A DNA stretch of 64,000 nucleotides, taken from positions 1 through 64,000 of the forward strand of contig JBCCOK010000028.1 in NCBI GenBank assembly GCA_039025395.1. The letters are read 5' to 3'. A model generated the notes under the pieces. That model did no database searches. It was not told the DNA's origin and was given only the letters and a program-made list of their open reading frames with translations. Below are positions 25,782-35,145 of the stretch, one piece after another. Within the stretch, counting starts at the first letter, position 1. Every line of letters starts with the position of its first letter. A program made the translations under genes and the position numbers. This DNA comes from Hoeflea_A sp039025395. GTDB taxonomy: Bacteria; Pseudomonadota; Alphaproteobacteria; Rhizobiales; Rhizobiaceae.

Positions 25782-26510
25782 TCAGGAGAGTTCCAGACCC
25801 TTGCCCTTGATCGAAAGGTTCAGCCAGCCGGTGAAGACAGACGGCTGGGAGAACAGGATCGTCTGAACACGCGCCTTGGTCAGCTCGTAATGCAAGGTGG
25901 CCAAATTGTCGGCCTCTTCGACATCCTGGGATTCGATCGCAGAAAGGATCATCCGATGTTGGCGGATCGTTTCCTTGAGGTGCACGGCAAGTTCACCTTT
26001 GCCCTGGGTGTTCGGCGCGTTGGCAAAGCAGGCCCGAGCGAGCCGGATCGTTCCGATTAACGCCTGATTGTAGAATGCAGCGAAATAGCGATTATGCGCT
26101 GCCTCGGCGATAGCGGTGTGGAATGCCAGATTGGCTTCGGATCGCTCAACACCATTGCTCGCGTCGGACGACGTTTCAAAACGCAGCATGTTGCCCTCGA
26201 TCACGTCGAGATCGTCCTGCGTCCTGTTCTCGGCCGCGAGACGGTGAATCATCCGGCTTGAGATCAACAGTGCATCATAAAGCTTCGGCATATCATCGAA
26301 ATCGAACGGTGCAACCTTGGCCTTGCGACCGTCGCGGACGACAAGTCCGTCGGCAATCAACTGGATGATAGCTTCGCGGATCGGCGTTCTGGAGACACCG
26401 AGGCTTTCCGATAGCTCGGCTTCGTCGAGCATTTGGCTTGGCCGCAATTCCAGCCGCAGTATCGAATTTCGCAATCTCCGCGCGACCTTGATACCATCTC
26501 GTTCAATCAT
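25782..26510 (-). CDS. GntR-family regulator (FadR/FCD subfamily)
   Basis: About 242 residues. The N-terminal winged helix-turn-helix contains LDEAELSESLGVSRTPIREA (about 28-47) and LIADGLVVRDGRKAKV. The all-helical FCD domain follows, with metal-ligand histidines in NLAFHTAIAEAAHN, RQHRMILSAIES and ATLHYELTK. The start is fixed by GAGGA 7 bp upstream of an ATG; the open frame continues upstream but would swallow the divergent promoter. It is divergent from the hyuA-TRAP operon, so it most likely represses it and releases on binding the substrate, often an organic acid in this subfamily. Confidence 0.92.
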   Translation of the reverse strand: MIERDGIKVARRLRNSILRLELRPSQMLDEAELSESLGVSRTPIREAIIQLIADGLVVRDGRKAKVAPFDFDDMPKLYDALLISSRMIHRLAAENRTQDDLDVIEGNMLRFETSSDASNGVERSEANLAFHTAIAEAAHNRYFAAFYNQALIGTIRLARACFANAPNTQGKGELAVHLKETIRQHRMILSAIESQDVEEADNLATLHYELTKARVQTILFSQPSVFTGWLNLSIKGKGLELS

Positions 26511-26586
26511 TTCGATCCTCGTTTTCTGCAAACCGGGTTTCGCGGCGAAACTGTTATTTTTGGACACACAGTATTTTTTGCTTGCA

Positions 26587-26603
26587 ATTTCAGTATACGA
26601 AAT
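26587..26603. promoter_or_regulatory. Candidate GntR (FCD) operator
   Basis: ATTTC and GAAAT arms flank a GTATAC core (26593-26598), forming a near-palindrome in the 160-bp region between the GntR gene and hyuA. GTATAC-centred palindromes are common for FCD-type GntR regulators. Symmetry is seen; binding is inferred. Confidence 0.45.
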
Positions 26604-26670
26604 GGATGCTGAATAGGGAAGTCTGAAATGCCCGGTCCCGGCGGGCGGGAGCCGATAGGTAGGAGATTGT

Positions 26671-28713
26671 ATGGCCGACTGGATCATCGGTGTCGATGTG
26701 GGCGGAACGTTCACTGACTTCTCGGCCCGCAATGTGGTCACAGGCGAAGCGCAGATCCACAAGCGCCCGTCAACGCCTGATGATCCGTCGCGCGCCATTG
26801 TTGAAGGGTTGAACGAGCTCAAACAAAAAACGGGTATTGTCGGCTCCGAGATTGCCCGCCTGGCGCACGGTACCACCGTTGCCACCAACGCGCTGCTGCA
26901 GCGACGCGGCGGCAAGGTTGCGGTCGCGACGACAAAGGGTTTCCGGGATCTGCTTGAGATCGGCCGTCAGGTACGTCCCAAAATTTACGATTTGCAAGCC
27001 GATGCCCCGCCGCCATTGGCGGCGCGATCCGATCGGTTGGAGGTGGATGAACGGATCGGTGCGCGCGGTGAAGTGATAAGCGCGTTAGAAGACGATAGTC
27101 TTGACGAACTGGTTTGCGAACTGCGGACGCTGGAGGATATCGACAGTGTCGCCATCTGTCTCTTGTTTTCGTTCCTGAATCCCGAACACGAACAAAAACT
27201 CGTCAAAGCGATAGGCAAAGCAAGGCCGGATCTCTTCGTTTCTGCGTCCAGCGATGTGCAACCCGAATTTCGCGAGTATGAACGGTTTTCGACGACGTTG
27301 ATCAACGCGTTTCTTCAGCCGGAAGTCGGCCGCTATATGAGCCGGCTGAAATCAAACATTGCGGAAGCGGCGCCCGAAGCACGCCTCGGCATTTTCCAAT
27401 CAAGCGGCGGGCTCATGTCGGCTGACCGGGCATCGGCATTTCCGGTTCGCACCGCGCTTTCGGGACCGGCGGCCGGCGCGGTCGGTGCTGCGGCTGCCGG
27501 TGCTCTTTCAAGCATCGGTTCCATCATCACACTCGACATGGGCGGCACAAGCACGGATGTGTGCCTTATCCGCGATGGCAAAACGGAAATCGCAAATGTC
27601 CGCGAGATTGCCGGTTTTCGTATTCGCCTGCCGATGGTCGATATCCACACCGTGGGTGCGGGGGGCGGTTCAATCGCCCATATCGGCACCGATGGATTGA
27701 TGAAAGTCGGACCTGAAAGTGCCGGAGCGGTACCGGGGCCGGCTTGTTATGGCAGAGGCGGCAACGAGCCAACGGTATCCGATGCCAATGTGGTCCTTGG
27801 GCGGTTGCCGACCACTCTTGCGGATGGTGGTCTGCTGTTGGACCAAGGCAAGGCTGAAGATGCCGTGCGCAAAATCGCTGAACCGATGGGCATTTCCGTG
27901 ATCAAGGCTTCGCTTGGGATTGTGGGCATTGTCAATTCGAACATGACCCGCGCAATCCGTGCCGTATCAACCGAAAGGGGACACGATCCTCGCGCATTCA
28001 CGCTGATGCCGTTCGGAGGCGCTGGCGGATTGCATGTAACGGACGTGGCGGCTTCGCTTGGCGTCTCCAGGATCATCGTGCCCCCGACGCCCGGCATATT
28101 ATGCGCCGAAGGCCTGATTGTCTCAGACCTGCAGGAAAATTTCGTGGTTACGTGCCGCACGTCCCTTGATGGTCCTCTCGATGCCGTTGAAGCAGCCGTT
28201 CAAACACTCACTGAAAAATCGGAGGACTGGGTTGTCGCAGAGCTGGATGGGGATGCCACTGTCCGCAAATCCGTCACTTTGGACATGCGTTATGTCGGTC
28301 AAAACTACGAATTGCCGGTGAACATAGAGACCGGAAACGGCTTGGGAAACCTGCCGGAAAGGCAGGTGTTGAAAGCGTTGTTCTTTGCCGAACATCAGCG
28401 CAGTTACGGTCATGTCGATCAGGATGCGCCGATCGAGATCATCAATGTCCGCCTGAAGTGTGAATGCCCGTTAGGCCAACCAATGGGTCTTGGATCAATG
28501 CCTTCGGGCCCATTCGCCGCGAAAGGCGCGCAGGATGTCTGGTTTGATGAAGAAGCACCGGTTCCAACCGCGATTTACGAGCGTGGCGATCTTCCGGCTG
28601 GAGCTGTCATTGAAGGCCCTGCCATCATTGCACAGTTCGACACGACGACGGTTATTCCGCCAGCGGCGACCGCGACGGTCGATGCCGCCCTCAACCTGGC
28701 CGTGGAGATATGA
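26671..28713 (+). CDS. hyuA: Hydantoinase/oxoprolinase-family protein, subunit A
   Basis: A 680-residue HyuA-type subunit. It starts with the ASKHA-like phosphate loop GVDVGGTFTDF (residues 7-17), contains LAHGTTVATNALLQRRG (about 65-81) and the second nucleotide motif TLDMGGTSTDVCLI (about 289-302), and ends with the usual beta-rich domain. With HyuB it forms ATP-dependent cyclic-amide hydrolases (5-oxoprolinase, N-methylhydantoinase) or ATP-dependent ketone carboxylases; sequence reading does not separate these. It overlaps hyuB by 4 bp and leads a seven-gene operon with a TRAP transporter that probably imports its substrate. Confidence 0.92.
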   Translation: MADWIIGVDVGGTFTDFSARNVVTGEAQIHKRPSTPDDPSRAIVEGLNELKQKTGIVGSEIARLAHGTTVATNALLQRRGGKVAVATTKGFRDLLEIGRQVRPKIYDLQADAPPPLAARSDRLEVDERIGARGEVISALEDDSLDELVCELRTLEDIDSVAICLLFSFLNPEHEQKLVKAIGKARPDLFVSASSDVQPEFREYERFSTTLINAFLQPEVGRYMSRLKSNIAEAAPEARLGIFQSSGGLMSADRASAFPVRTALSGPAAGAVGAAAAGALSSIGSIITLDMGGTSTDVCLIRDGKTEIANVREIAGFRIRLPMVDIHTVGAGGGSIAHIGTDGLMKVGPESAGAVPGPACYGRGGNEPTVSDANVVLGRLPTTLADGGLLLDQGKAEDAVRKIAEPMGISVIKASLGIVGIVNSNMTRAIRAVSTERGHDPRAFTLMPFGGAGGLHVTDVAASLGVSRIIVPPTPGILCAEGLIVSDLQENFVVTCRTSLDGPLDAVEAAVQTLTEKSEDWVVAELDGDATVRKSVTLDMRYVGQNYELPVNIETGNGLGNLPERQVLKALFFAEHQRSYGHVDQDAPIEIINVRLKCECPLGQPMGLGSMPSGPFAAKGAQDVWFDEEAPVPTAIYERGDLPAGAVIEGPAIIAQFDTTTVIPPAATATVDAALNLAVEI

Positions 28714-30419
28714 CGATGACCGGCGCAACCGAGCTCGACCCGATTGCCCTTGAGATCAGCTGGAACGGGCTCAAGTCGATTGCCGATGAGTGCTTTCTCA
28801 CCATCATGCGAAGCGCCTTTTCCACCAACATAAAGGAACGTCACGATCATTCGACCGCCATCGCCGACGCCGACGGCAGACTGATCGTGCAAGCAGAACG
28901 GGCATTGCCCATTCATCTGGCATCGATGTCCGGACTGATGCGCTGTATCCTTGACAGTCACGGTGATTCCATTGCGCCGGGAGATATCTTTATCGGCAAC
29001 GATCCCCATGTTGCCGGCGGCACCCATCTGCCGGATATCAATCTAGCGATGCCTGTATTCGACGGTGACCGCCTGGTTGGATTCGTCGCCAACATTGTGC
29101 ACCATGCCGATGTCGGCGGCGCGGCCGTGGGTTCCATGTCTGGTGGGTTGGACGAAATCTACAAAGAAGGTCTGCGCATCCCGATCGTACGCCTCTTCCG
29201 ACGCGGCGAACTGGTCGACGATATGATGCATCTTTTGCTGTTGAATATGCGCTTGCCCGATGAACGCAAAGGCGATCTCAACGCACAGATCGCTGCCGCC
29301 AAACTCGGCTGCCGGCGGCTGGAAGATTTCCTTCAAGCCCATGGCAGGGACTATCTGCTTGCGGTCTTCGACGAAATCGTTGCCCGCACCAACCGGCGCA
29401 TGCGCATTGCCATCCAGACCCTGCCCGACGGCCAATACAGTTTTTCCGATGTCATGGATGATGACGGTCTGGGTACCAAGGATATTCTGATCAACTTGCA
29501 TATCGTCAAGCAAGATGATCGAATTGCCTTCGATTTCGATGGCTCTGAAGCACAGGTGCCCGGCAACTTCAACCTGACGCTTAACGCCACCCAATCGGCA
29601 GTCTGTTTTGCATTGAAGGCGCTTCTGGACCCCGACGTGCCCAACAATCAAGGTATATTCGACGCAATCGAGATCAATGCGCCGGTCGGTTCGGTCGTCA
29701 ATTGCGTTGCGCCGGCTGCAGTGGCCCTGAGAGCCAATACATGCCAGCGGATCGTCGACATCGTCATCGGTGCACTGGCCGAAGCGCTGCCACAACAGGT
29801 GACAGGCGCTGCCAATGGAGCCAATACCAGCGCCGTTTTCGCCGGTATCGATCCGGCCACCGGCCAGCAATATGTTTATCTGGAGACACTTGGCGGCGGC
29901 ATGGGCGGCAGGGCGACCAAGGACGGAAAGGATGGCGTGCAAGTCAACATCACAAATACGTCCAACCTGCCGGTCGAAGCCATTGAGATGGAGTATCCGC
30001 TGAGGGTCGAGGAGTATGCACTGGTGGAAGACTCCGGCGGTGCGGGTCAGCATCGGGGCGGCATGGGCATCCGCCGAAGCATCCGGCCCATCGGCCATGA
30101 TTGCGAATTCAACGGCGTTGGAGAGCGCTTTCGCAACCAGCCGTGGGGTATACATGGCGGCGAACCGGGCTCAACCGGGCGCTTCATGATCCGTCACGAT
30201 GATGGCGGCGTGATGCCGCTGCCACCCAAGGCGACCGGGGTGCGACTGATGCGCGACAGCGTGGCGGTCATCGAGACGCCGGGCGCTGGTGGCTATGGAC
30301 CGCCAGACCTGCGTTCCGACGAAGCGGTCGCGCAGGATCGCAAGTCAGGAAAGTTTTCCAATGCATATCTGAACCAGCATTATTCAATCTCAACCGGCTC
30401 GCGCAAAAGCGGGTCCTAA
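28710..30419 (+). CDS. hyuB: Hydantoinase/oxoprolinase-family protein, subunit B
   Basis: A 569-residue HyuB-type subunit, the partner of the preceding gene. Signatures are LKSIADECFLTIMRSAFSTN at the N-terminus, GDIFIGNDPHVAGGTHLPDI (near 90-110), NIVHHADVGGAAVGSM and the C-terminal SGGAGQHRGGMGIRRSI. The length is normal, so the enzyme appears complete. It overlaps hyuA by ATGA; a second ATG two codons later is possible. Sixteen bases separate it from the TRAP binding-protein gene, with AGGGAGC as that gene's ribosome binding site. Confidence 0.92.
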   Translation: MTMTGATELDPIALEISWNGLKSIADECFLTIMRSAFSTNIKERHDHSTAIADADGRLIVQAERALPIHLASMSGLMRCILDSHGDSIAPGDIFIGNDPHVAGGTHLPDINLAMPVFDGDRLVGFVANIVHHADVGGAAVGSMSGGLDEIYKEGLRIPIVRLFRRGELVDDMMHLLLLNMRLPDERKGDLNAQIAAAKLGCRRLEDFLQAHGRDYLLAVFDEIVARTNRRMRIAIQTLPDGQYSFSDVMDDDGLGTKDILINLHIVKQDDRIAFDFDGSEAQVPGNFNLTLNATQSAVCFALKALLDPDVPNNQGIFDAIEINAPVGSVVNCVAPAAVALRANTCQRIVDIVIGALAEALPQQVTGAANGANTSAVFAGIDPATGQQYVYLETLGGGMGGRATKDGKDGVQVNITNTSNLPVEAIEMEYPLRVEEYALVEDSGGAGQHRGGMGIRRSIRPIGHDCEFNGVGERFRNQPWGIHGGEPGSTGRFMIRHDDGGVMPLPPKATGVRLMRDSVAVIETPGAGGYGPPDLRSDEAVAQDRKSGKFSNAYLNQHYSISTGSRKSGS

Positions 30420-30435
30420 AACAGGGAGCTAAGAA

Positions 30436-31431
30436 ATGAGATTTGCATCTATTATAGGCGGAGCCGCGGTTGCTGCGTTGATCGCCGCGGGGGCCGTCTC
30501 GGCCGAAGAAGTAGAGTGGGACATGGCCAACGAGTATGCCGACACGTCCATCCATGGTGAGGCACAAAAGGTCTTTGCCGACGTCGCCAATGAAGCTTCG
30601 GACGGCACGATCGTCATCACGAACCATTTCGGCGGGTCCATTGGCTACAAGTCCAAGGAGCATTTCGACGCTGTAGCGGACGGCGCATTGCCGATTGCCA
30701 ATACCTCGATGGGCCAGGTCGCCGGGATTGAACCTATTTTCCTCCTTTCTTCGCTGCCTTTCCTTGTTGGATCAGCGGAGGAGGCACAGATGCTTTGGGA
30801 AGCAGCGCGCCCGGCATACGAAGAGGCTTTTGAGCGCAATAACCAGGTGCTGCTTTATGCTTCGCCTTGGCCTCCGGCCGGTGTGTGGGCCAAAAAGCCG
30901 ATTACGTCGACCGATGAACTCGAAGGCGTAAAGATCCGCGCATGGGATGCAAGCGGTACGAGCACACTGATCAATGCGGGCGCCGCAGCAATTCAGATGA
31001 GTTGGGCCGATGTGGTGCCGCAGCTCGCTGCGGGCGGCATCGAAGGGGTTCTGACCTCGGCGGAAGGCGGCACCAACTCGAAATTCTGGGAACATCTGTC
31101 GCATTTCTCGGCAATCAACTACTCGATGTCGTTGAACATGACGCACGTCAACAAGGATGCCTACGATGCGCTCACCGACCAACAACGCGAAGCGCTTCAA
31201 ACCGCTGCCGCGGCTGCGAGCGAGGCAGCATGGGGCGCCTTGGCGACACGCGTCGCCGAGAATTTTGCTGAGATGAAAGCAAACGGGATCACCGTGATCG
31301 AAGAGGTGCCGGCCGATTTTCTCACGCAACTGTCGGATGCAGGCACGACCGTTTACGATGACTGGCTGGAAAAAGTCGGTCCGGCCGGCCAGCAGATCCT
31401 GGACGATTATCGCGAAAAACGCGGCAACTGA
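30436..31431 (+). CDS. TRAP transporter substrate-binding protein (DctP family)
   Basis: Periplasmic binding protein of 331 residues with a Sec signal peptide (cleavage probably after AVSA, residue 23). The DctP fold is shown by GSIGYKSKEHFDAVADGAL, the substrate-binding arginine in EGVKIRAWD (about residue 170), and WADVVPQLAAGGIEGVLTSAEG, typical of the ligand pocket. TRAP systems use ion gradients to import organic acids, so a carboxylate or N-carbamoyl/cyclic-amide-derived acid processed by HyuAB is plausible. The binding protein and both membrane subunits are present in this operon. Confidence 0.93.
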   Translation: MRFASIIGGAAVAALIAAGAVSAEEVEWDMANEYADTSIHGEAQKVFADVANEASDGTIVITNHFGGSIGYKSKEHFDAVADGALPIANTSMGQVAGIEPIFLLSSLPFLVGSAEEAQMLWEAARPAYEEAFERNNQVLLYASPWPPAGVWAKKPITSTDELEGVKIRAWDASGTSTLINAGAAAIQMSWADVVPQLAAGGIEGVLTSAEGGTNSKFWEHLSHFSAINYSMSLNMTHVNKDAYDALTDQQREALQTAAAAASEAAWGALATRVAENFAEMKANGITVIEEVPADFLTQLSDAGTTVYDDWLEKVGPAGQQILDDYREKRGN

Positions 31432-31498
31432 TCCACACGAAAGACGAGCGGGCGCGATCATCTCGTGCCCGCCGCGTCATTTGGCTGAGGACCCGAGA

Positions 31499-32011
31499 AT
31501 GCTGGCCAGAGTACTGGTTAAGGTAAACGATCTCGCAGGCAATCTGGCGATCTGGATTTCGGCCGGTCTCCTGGTTTACATCGTTTGCCACATCACGGTT
31601 GAGATCATTGCTCGCGGTGTGTTTTCGACGTCGACTTTCTCCATGGACGAGTATGTCGGCTATGCAATCGGTTCAATGACGTTTCTGTCGCTCGCGCACA
31701 CATTTCGCGATCGCAAGCATATTCGGGTGAGCATCTTGAAGGCGTTTGTCCGGGGCCGTGCCGCCATTGCGGTAGAACTGCTCTGCATCGCGTTCACTTT
31801 CGGAATCACGCTATTTTTGGCGCGGTATATCTGGCGCACCCTTGAAAGAGACTTCACCCGGGGAACCGTCAGTCCGACCCTCACCGAAACACCGATTTGG
31901 TGGATTGATACCGCCATCTTCGTCGGCCTTGTTCTTTTTCTGTCGCAGTTGCTCGCCAGCGCCTATCTGACCATCACCGAGGGTGTTGCCGAGGATGTCG
32001 AGGCCGAGTGA
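31499..32011 (+). CDS. TRAP transporter small permease (DctQ)
   Basis: About 170 residues with four membrane helices (about 20-40, 50-72, 92-112 and 132-155). FSMDEYVGYAIGSMTFLSLAHTFRDRKHIRV is the family signature, seen here around residues 42-75. The start is ATG with GAGG about 8 bp upstream; the open frame upstream crosses the gap after the binding protein. It overlaps the large permease by 4 bp. Confidence 0.9.
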   Translation: MLARVLVKVNDLAGNLAIWISAGLLVYIVCHITVEIIARGVFSTSTFSMDEYVGYAIGSMTFLSLAHTFRDRKHIRVSILKAFVRGRAAIAVELLCIAFTFGITLFLARYIWRTLERDFTRGTVSPTLTETPIWWIDTAIFVGLVLFLSQLLASAYLTITEGVAEDVEAE

Positions 32012-33330
32012 TGGAAAGCCTCTTCGTCGCCTTCATCATCCTGCTCCTTGTCATGTTCTTTTTGGGCCTTGGCGTGTGGGTCTTTGCAGGCTTGCTGCTG
32101 GTGAGCACGACGGGCCTTGTCCTGATGATCGATATGCCTTTGCACCGCATCGGCACGATCATGGCGCCGCTTGTTATCCGCAGCGCGACGTCCTGGGAGG
32201 TGGCGGCGATCCCGATGTTCATCTGGATGGGCGAGATCATGCTGCGAACGGACATGTCCGATCGGCTGTTCCGTGGCCTGTCGCCGCTTACCTATCACCT
32301 ACCGGGACGGCTCTTGCACACGAACATTGCAGGTTCGGCTCTATTCGCAGCGATCAGCGGATCCAGCGCCGCCACGACAGCGACGGTTGGCAAGATAACG
32401 ATCGGAGAGTTGAAATCCCGCAACTACAGTAAATCGCTGACCTATGGTTCGCTGGCTGGGGCAGGGAGCCTCGGGCTCCTGATACCGCCCTCCATCGTGA
32501 TGATCGTGTATGGGGTGCTGGCCGAGGTTTCGATCTCGCGCCTCTTTGCGGCGGGCGTGTTGCCCGGCATCATGATCGCATCGATCTATGCCGCGTATGT
32601 CATGGTTGTCAGCGTCATGAACCCGGAGGTCGCGCCGCCCGATCGGGAGAAGCCGGGGTTTCGCGATGCGGTACGCGGCGCGGTCGATCTGATCCCGATC
32701 GGCATTTTGATCTTCATCGTGCTTGGCTCGATCTACAGCGGCATTGCGACGCCATCGGAGGCCGCTGCCGTCGGCGTCGTCGCAACACTCTTCATGACGA
32801 TCGTTAGCCGGCAACTCAATCCGCGCATTTTTTTCCAGTCGCTGGTCTCAGCGGTGCAGACAAGTTGCATGATCGCAGTCGTTCTCATCGCCGCGGCGTT
32901 TTTGTCAACGGCTATGGCCTTTCTGCACGTGCCGCAGGATGTCGCCAGTGCGATCAGTGCGCTTGACCTTTCGCCCTATGCCCTGATCGCCATCCTCGCC
33001 GTGTTCTACATCATACTGGGCATGTTTCTCGAAGGCATATCAATCACGGTGATGAGCCTGCCTATCACGCTGCCGCTCGTTGTGGCAGCGGGTTTTGATC
33101 CCATCTGGTTCGGCGTCTTCCTCGTGGTGATGGTCGAATTGGCTCAGATCACACCGCCCGTCGGATTCAACCTGTTCATCATTCAGGGCCTGACAGGATC
33201 GCCGATCATGCGCGTGGCGCTGGCGGCCGCGCCTTTCTTCGTCCTGATGTGTGTTGGTGCGGTGTTGCTGACGATCTTTCCCGAGATTGCTCTTTGGCTT
33301 CCGGGCGCTTTGTTCGACCAGGTTCAATGA
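32008..33330 (+). CDS. TRAP transporter large permease (DctM)
   Basis: About 440 residues with around twelve membrane helices. ISGSSAATTATVGKI, GAGSLGLLIPPSIVMIVYG and the duplicated LITPPVGFNLF-like motif (ITPPVGFNLFIIQGL) mark a DctM ion-coupled permease of the ion-transporter superfamily. It is complete and stop-start coupled to both neighbours by 4-bp overlaps. Together with the two preceding genes it forms a full tripartite uptake system. Confidence 0.93.
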   Translation: MMESLFVAFIILLLVMFFLGLGVWVFAGLLLVSTTGLVLMIDMPLHRIGTIMAPLVIRSATSWEVAAIPMFIWMGEIMLRTDMSDRLFRGLSPLTYHLPGRLLHTNIAGSALFAAISGSSAATTATVGKITIGELKSRNYSKSLTYGSLAGAGSLGLLIPPSIVMIVYGVLAEVSISRLFAAGVLPGIMIASIYAAYVMVVSVMNPEVAPPDREKPGFRDAVRGAVDLIPIGILIFIVLGSIYSGIATPSEAAAVGVVATLFMTIVSRQLNPRIFFQSLVSAVQTSCMIAVVLIAAAFLSTAMAFLHVPQDVASAISALDLSPYALIAILAVFYIILGMFLEGISITVMSLPITLPLVVAAGFDPIWFGVFLVVMVELAQITPPVGFNLFIIQGLTGSPIMRVALAAAPFFVLMCVGAVLLTIFPEIALWLPGALFDQVQ

Positions 33331-34067
33331 AAAGACTTCAATCAAAGACATGCATCGTTACCGGAGCGGGAGCCGGAATCGGCTATACCACCGCGATTGC
33401 CTATGCGCAGGAAGGCGCACGCGTGACTGCGCTCGACCGCGACGAGGCGGCGTTGGCCCGTCTCTCCAGTAATTGCCCTCAAATCGAGACACGGGTGATC
33501 GACGTCACAAATGCGGCGGCGGTGCGTGATTTCTTCGCCCAAACGGACCGCATCGACGTGTTGTTCAATTGCGCCGGGATCGTTGCCGTCGGCAGCCTTG
33601 TTGACTGCAGCGACGACGACTGGGCGCGATCGCTCGACATCAATGTCACCGCACTGTTCTATACGTGCCGCGGCGCTCTGCCGCAGATGTCTGCGGCAGG
33701 GGGTGGTTCCATCATCAACATGGCTTCGGTGATTTCTTCGATTGGCGGCGCGCCGGACCGGTTTGCTTACGGCGCAAGTAAAGCAGCCGTCATCGGCATG
33801 ACCAAATCAATCGCAAGGGATTTTGCAGCGCAAGGCATCCGCTGCAACGCGATCTGTCCGTCAGCCGTCGAAACGCCGTCGATGATCGCGCGCATCGAAG
33901 CGATGGATGACCCAGAGGCTGCCCGCGCCGCGTTTGCCGCACGCCAACCCGTGGGCCGGATGGCAATGACGGAAGAAATTGCCGAGTTGGCCGTGTATCT
34001 TGCGAGCGATCAGTCGAGCTTCATGACCGGAAGCGCCGTTGTGATCGATGGAGGCGCCAAGCTGTGA
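33327..34067 (+). CDS. SDR-family oxidoreductase
   Basis: Classical SDR of about 246 residues: TGAGAGIG near 12-19, NCAG near 89, Ser in NMASVISSIGG and YGASK with the catalytic Tyr and Lys intact. ALDRDEAAL after strand 2 suggests NAD preference. I use the ATG overlapping the TRAP permease stop (ATGA). It probably oxidises a hydroxy group of the imported compound or of a pathway intermediate, together with the Gfo/Idh/MocA enzyme that follows. The substrate is unknown. Confidence 0.9.
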   Translation: MKRLQSKTCIVTGAGAGIGYTTAIAYAQEGARVTALDRDEAALARLSSNCPQIETRVIDVTNAAAVRDFFAQTDRIDVLFNCAGIVAVGSLVDCSDDDWARSLDINVTALFYTCRGALPQMSAAGGGSIINMASVISSIGGAPDRFAYGASKAAVIGMTKSIARDFAAQGIRCNAICPSAVETPSMIARIEAMDDPEAARAAFAARQPVGRMAMTEEIAELAVYLASDQSSFMTGSAVVIDGGAKL

Positions 34068-35068
34068 GCAGTGTCATGCCCGTCGACGCGGCGATCATTG
34101 GACTGGGGCGGTGGGGTCAGAATCTGGTTTCAGCGGTTGCTGACGATGCCAACACATCCCTGAAGTTCACCCGGGCGATGACGCGTACTCCTGCGAAATC
34201 CTCCGACTTCTGCCAACGCTATGCCATTCCCGTTACCGATGATTATTCGTCGATCCTTGCCGATCCTGCCATCGAGGCGGTGGTTCTGGCGACGCCACAT
34301 AGCCAGCATTGCCAACAGATCTGCGATGCGGCGGCAGCAGGAAAGCATGTTTTTGTCGAAAAGCCTCTGGCGCTGACATTGGCGGACGCGCGCATTGCCC
34401 TCGAGGCAAGCAAACGGCATCGGATCGCCCTGGCAGTAGGGTTCAATCGCCGCTTCCTTCCGGCCTACCAGATGATGGAGCGGGAACTGGCAGCGGGGTC
34501 GCTTGGCACTGCGCTTCACCTGGAAGGGAATTTCTCCGGCCCATTCGGCTACGGCTACAGCGACGACATGTGGCGCGGCTCGGCGGCTGAAAACCCGGCC
34601 GGCGGTATGGCAGCCATGGGCATTCACGTGCTGGACGCTATGATCCATTTATGCGGCCCTGTCGGCCGTGTTTCAGCAATAAGCAAGCGGCAAGTGCTCG
34701 AAACCAGCATTGACGATACGACCACGGTGCAGCTTGAGTTCGAAGGCGGCGCCACCGGATCGCTGGCATCGCTCATGGCAACGCCAAGCCATTGGCGGCT
34801 GCAACTCTTCGGTTCATCGGGCTTGGCGCTGATGCCAGATCAGGATACGCTCGAGATCCGTCGCTTGGAAGGCGCGCCGCAACGGCGCGGTTTCGACGCG
34901 ACCAACACTCTGGCTCTGGAGTTGGACGCCTTTGCAAAACAGATTCGCGGATTGGCGACTTACCCCGTGACTGGACCGGAAGCAGTTGCCGGCGTCGCTG
35001 CGATGGAGGCGATTTCCATCTCCGCTGGCCGCGGCGGAGACCATATAGACGTCACCAACATCTCCTGA
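34064..35068 (+). CDS. Gfo/Idh/MocA-family oxidoreductase
   Basis: A 334-residue dehydrogenase with the N-terminal Rossmann motif GLGRWG (about 13-18), ATPHSQH, the family lysine in VFVEKPLAL (about 100-108) and the active-site GGMAAMGIHVLD, whose His is the usual catalytic residue. Members act on sugars, inositols, sugar acids or imino acids with NAD(P). The GTG start overlaps the SDR stop by 4 bp; an ATG four codons later is also possible. It is the last gene of the hyu-TRAP operon. Confidence 0.9.
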   Translation: MSSVMPVDAAIIGLGRWGQNLVSAVADDANTSLKFTRAMTRTPAKSSDFCQRYAIPVTDDYSSILADPAIEAVVLATPHSQHCQQICDAAAAGKHVFVEKPLALTLADARIALEASKRHRIALAVGFNRRFLPAYQMMERELAAGSLGTALHLEGNFSGPFGYGYSDDMWRGSAAENPAGGMAAMGIHVLDAMIHLCGPVGRVSAISKRQVLETSIDDTTTVQLEFEGGATGSLASLMATPSHWRLQLFGSSGLALMPDQDTLEIRRLEGAPQRRGFDATNTLALELDAFAKQIRGLATYPVTGPEAVAGVAAMEAISISAGRGGDHIDVTNIS

Positions 35069-35145
35069 TGTTATATGCACCTTGGCCAGCCTTTATCGGA
35101 ACGCTCCACGTGCATTTCCGCCATCCTCGAAAGACAGAAGCTGCT

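Noticed and set aside
29043..30155. Long minus-strand open frame opposite hyuB
   Set aside because: It lies wholly inside the well-conserved hyuB gene. Its translation lacks domains and has biased composition typical of antisense to high-GC coding DNA.
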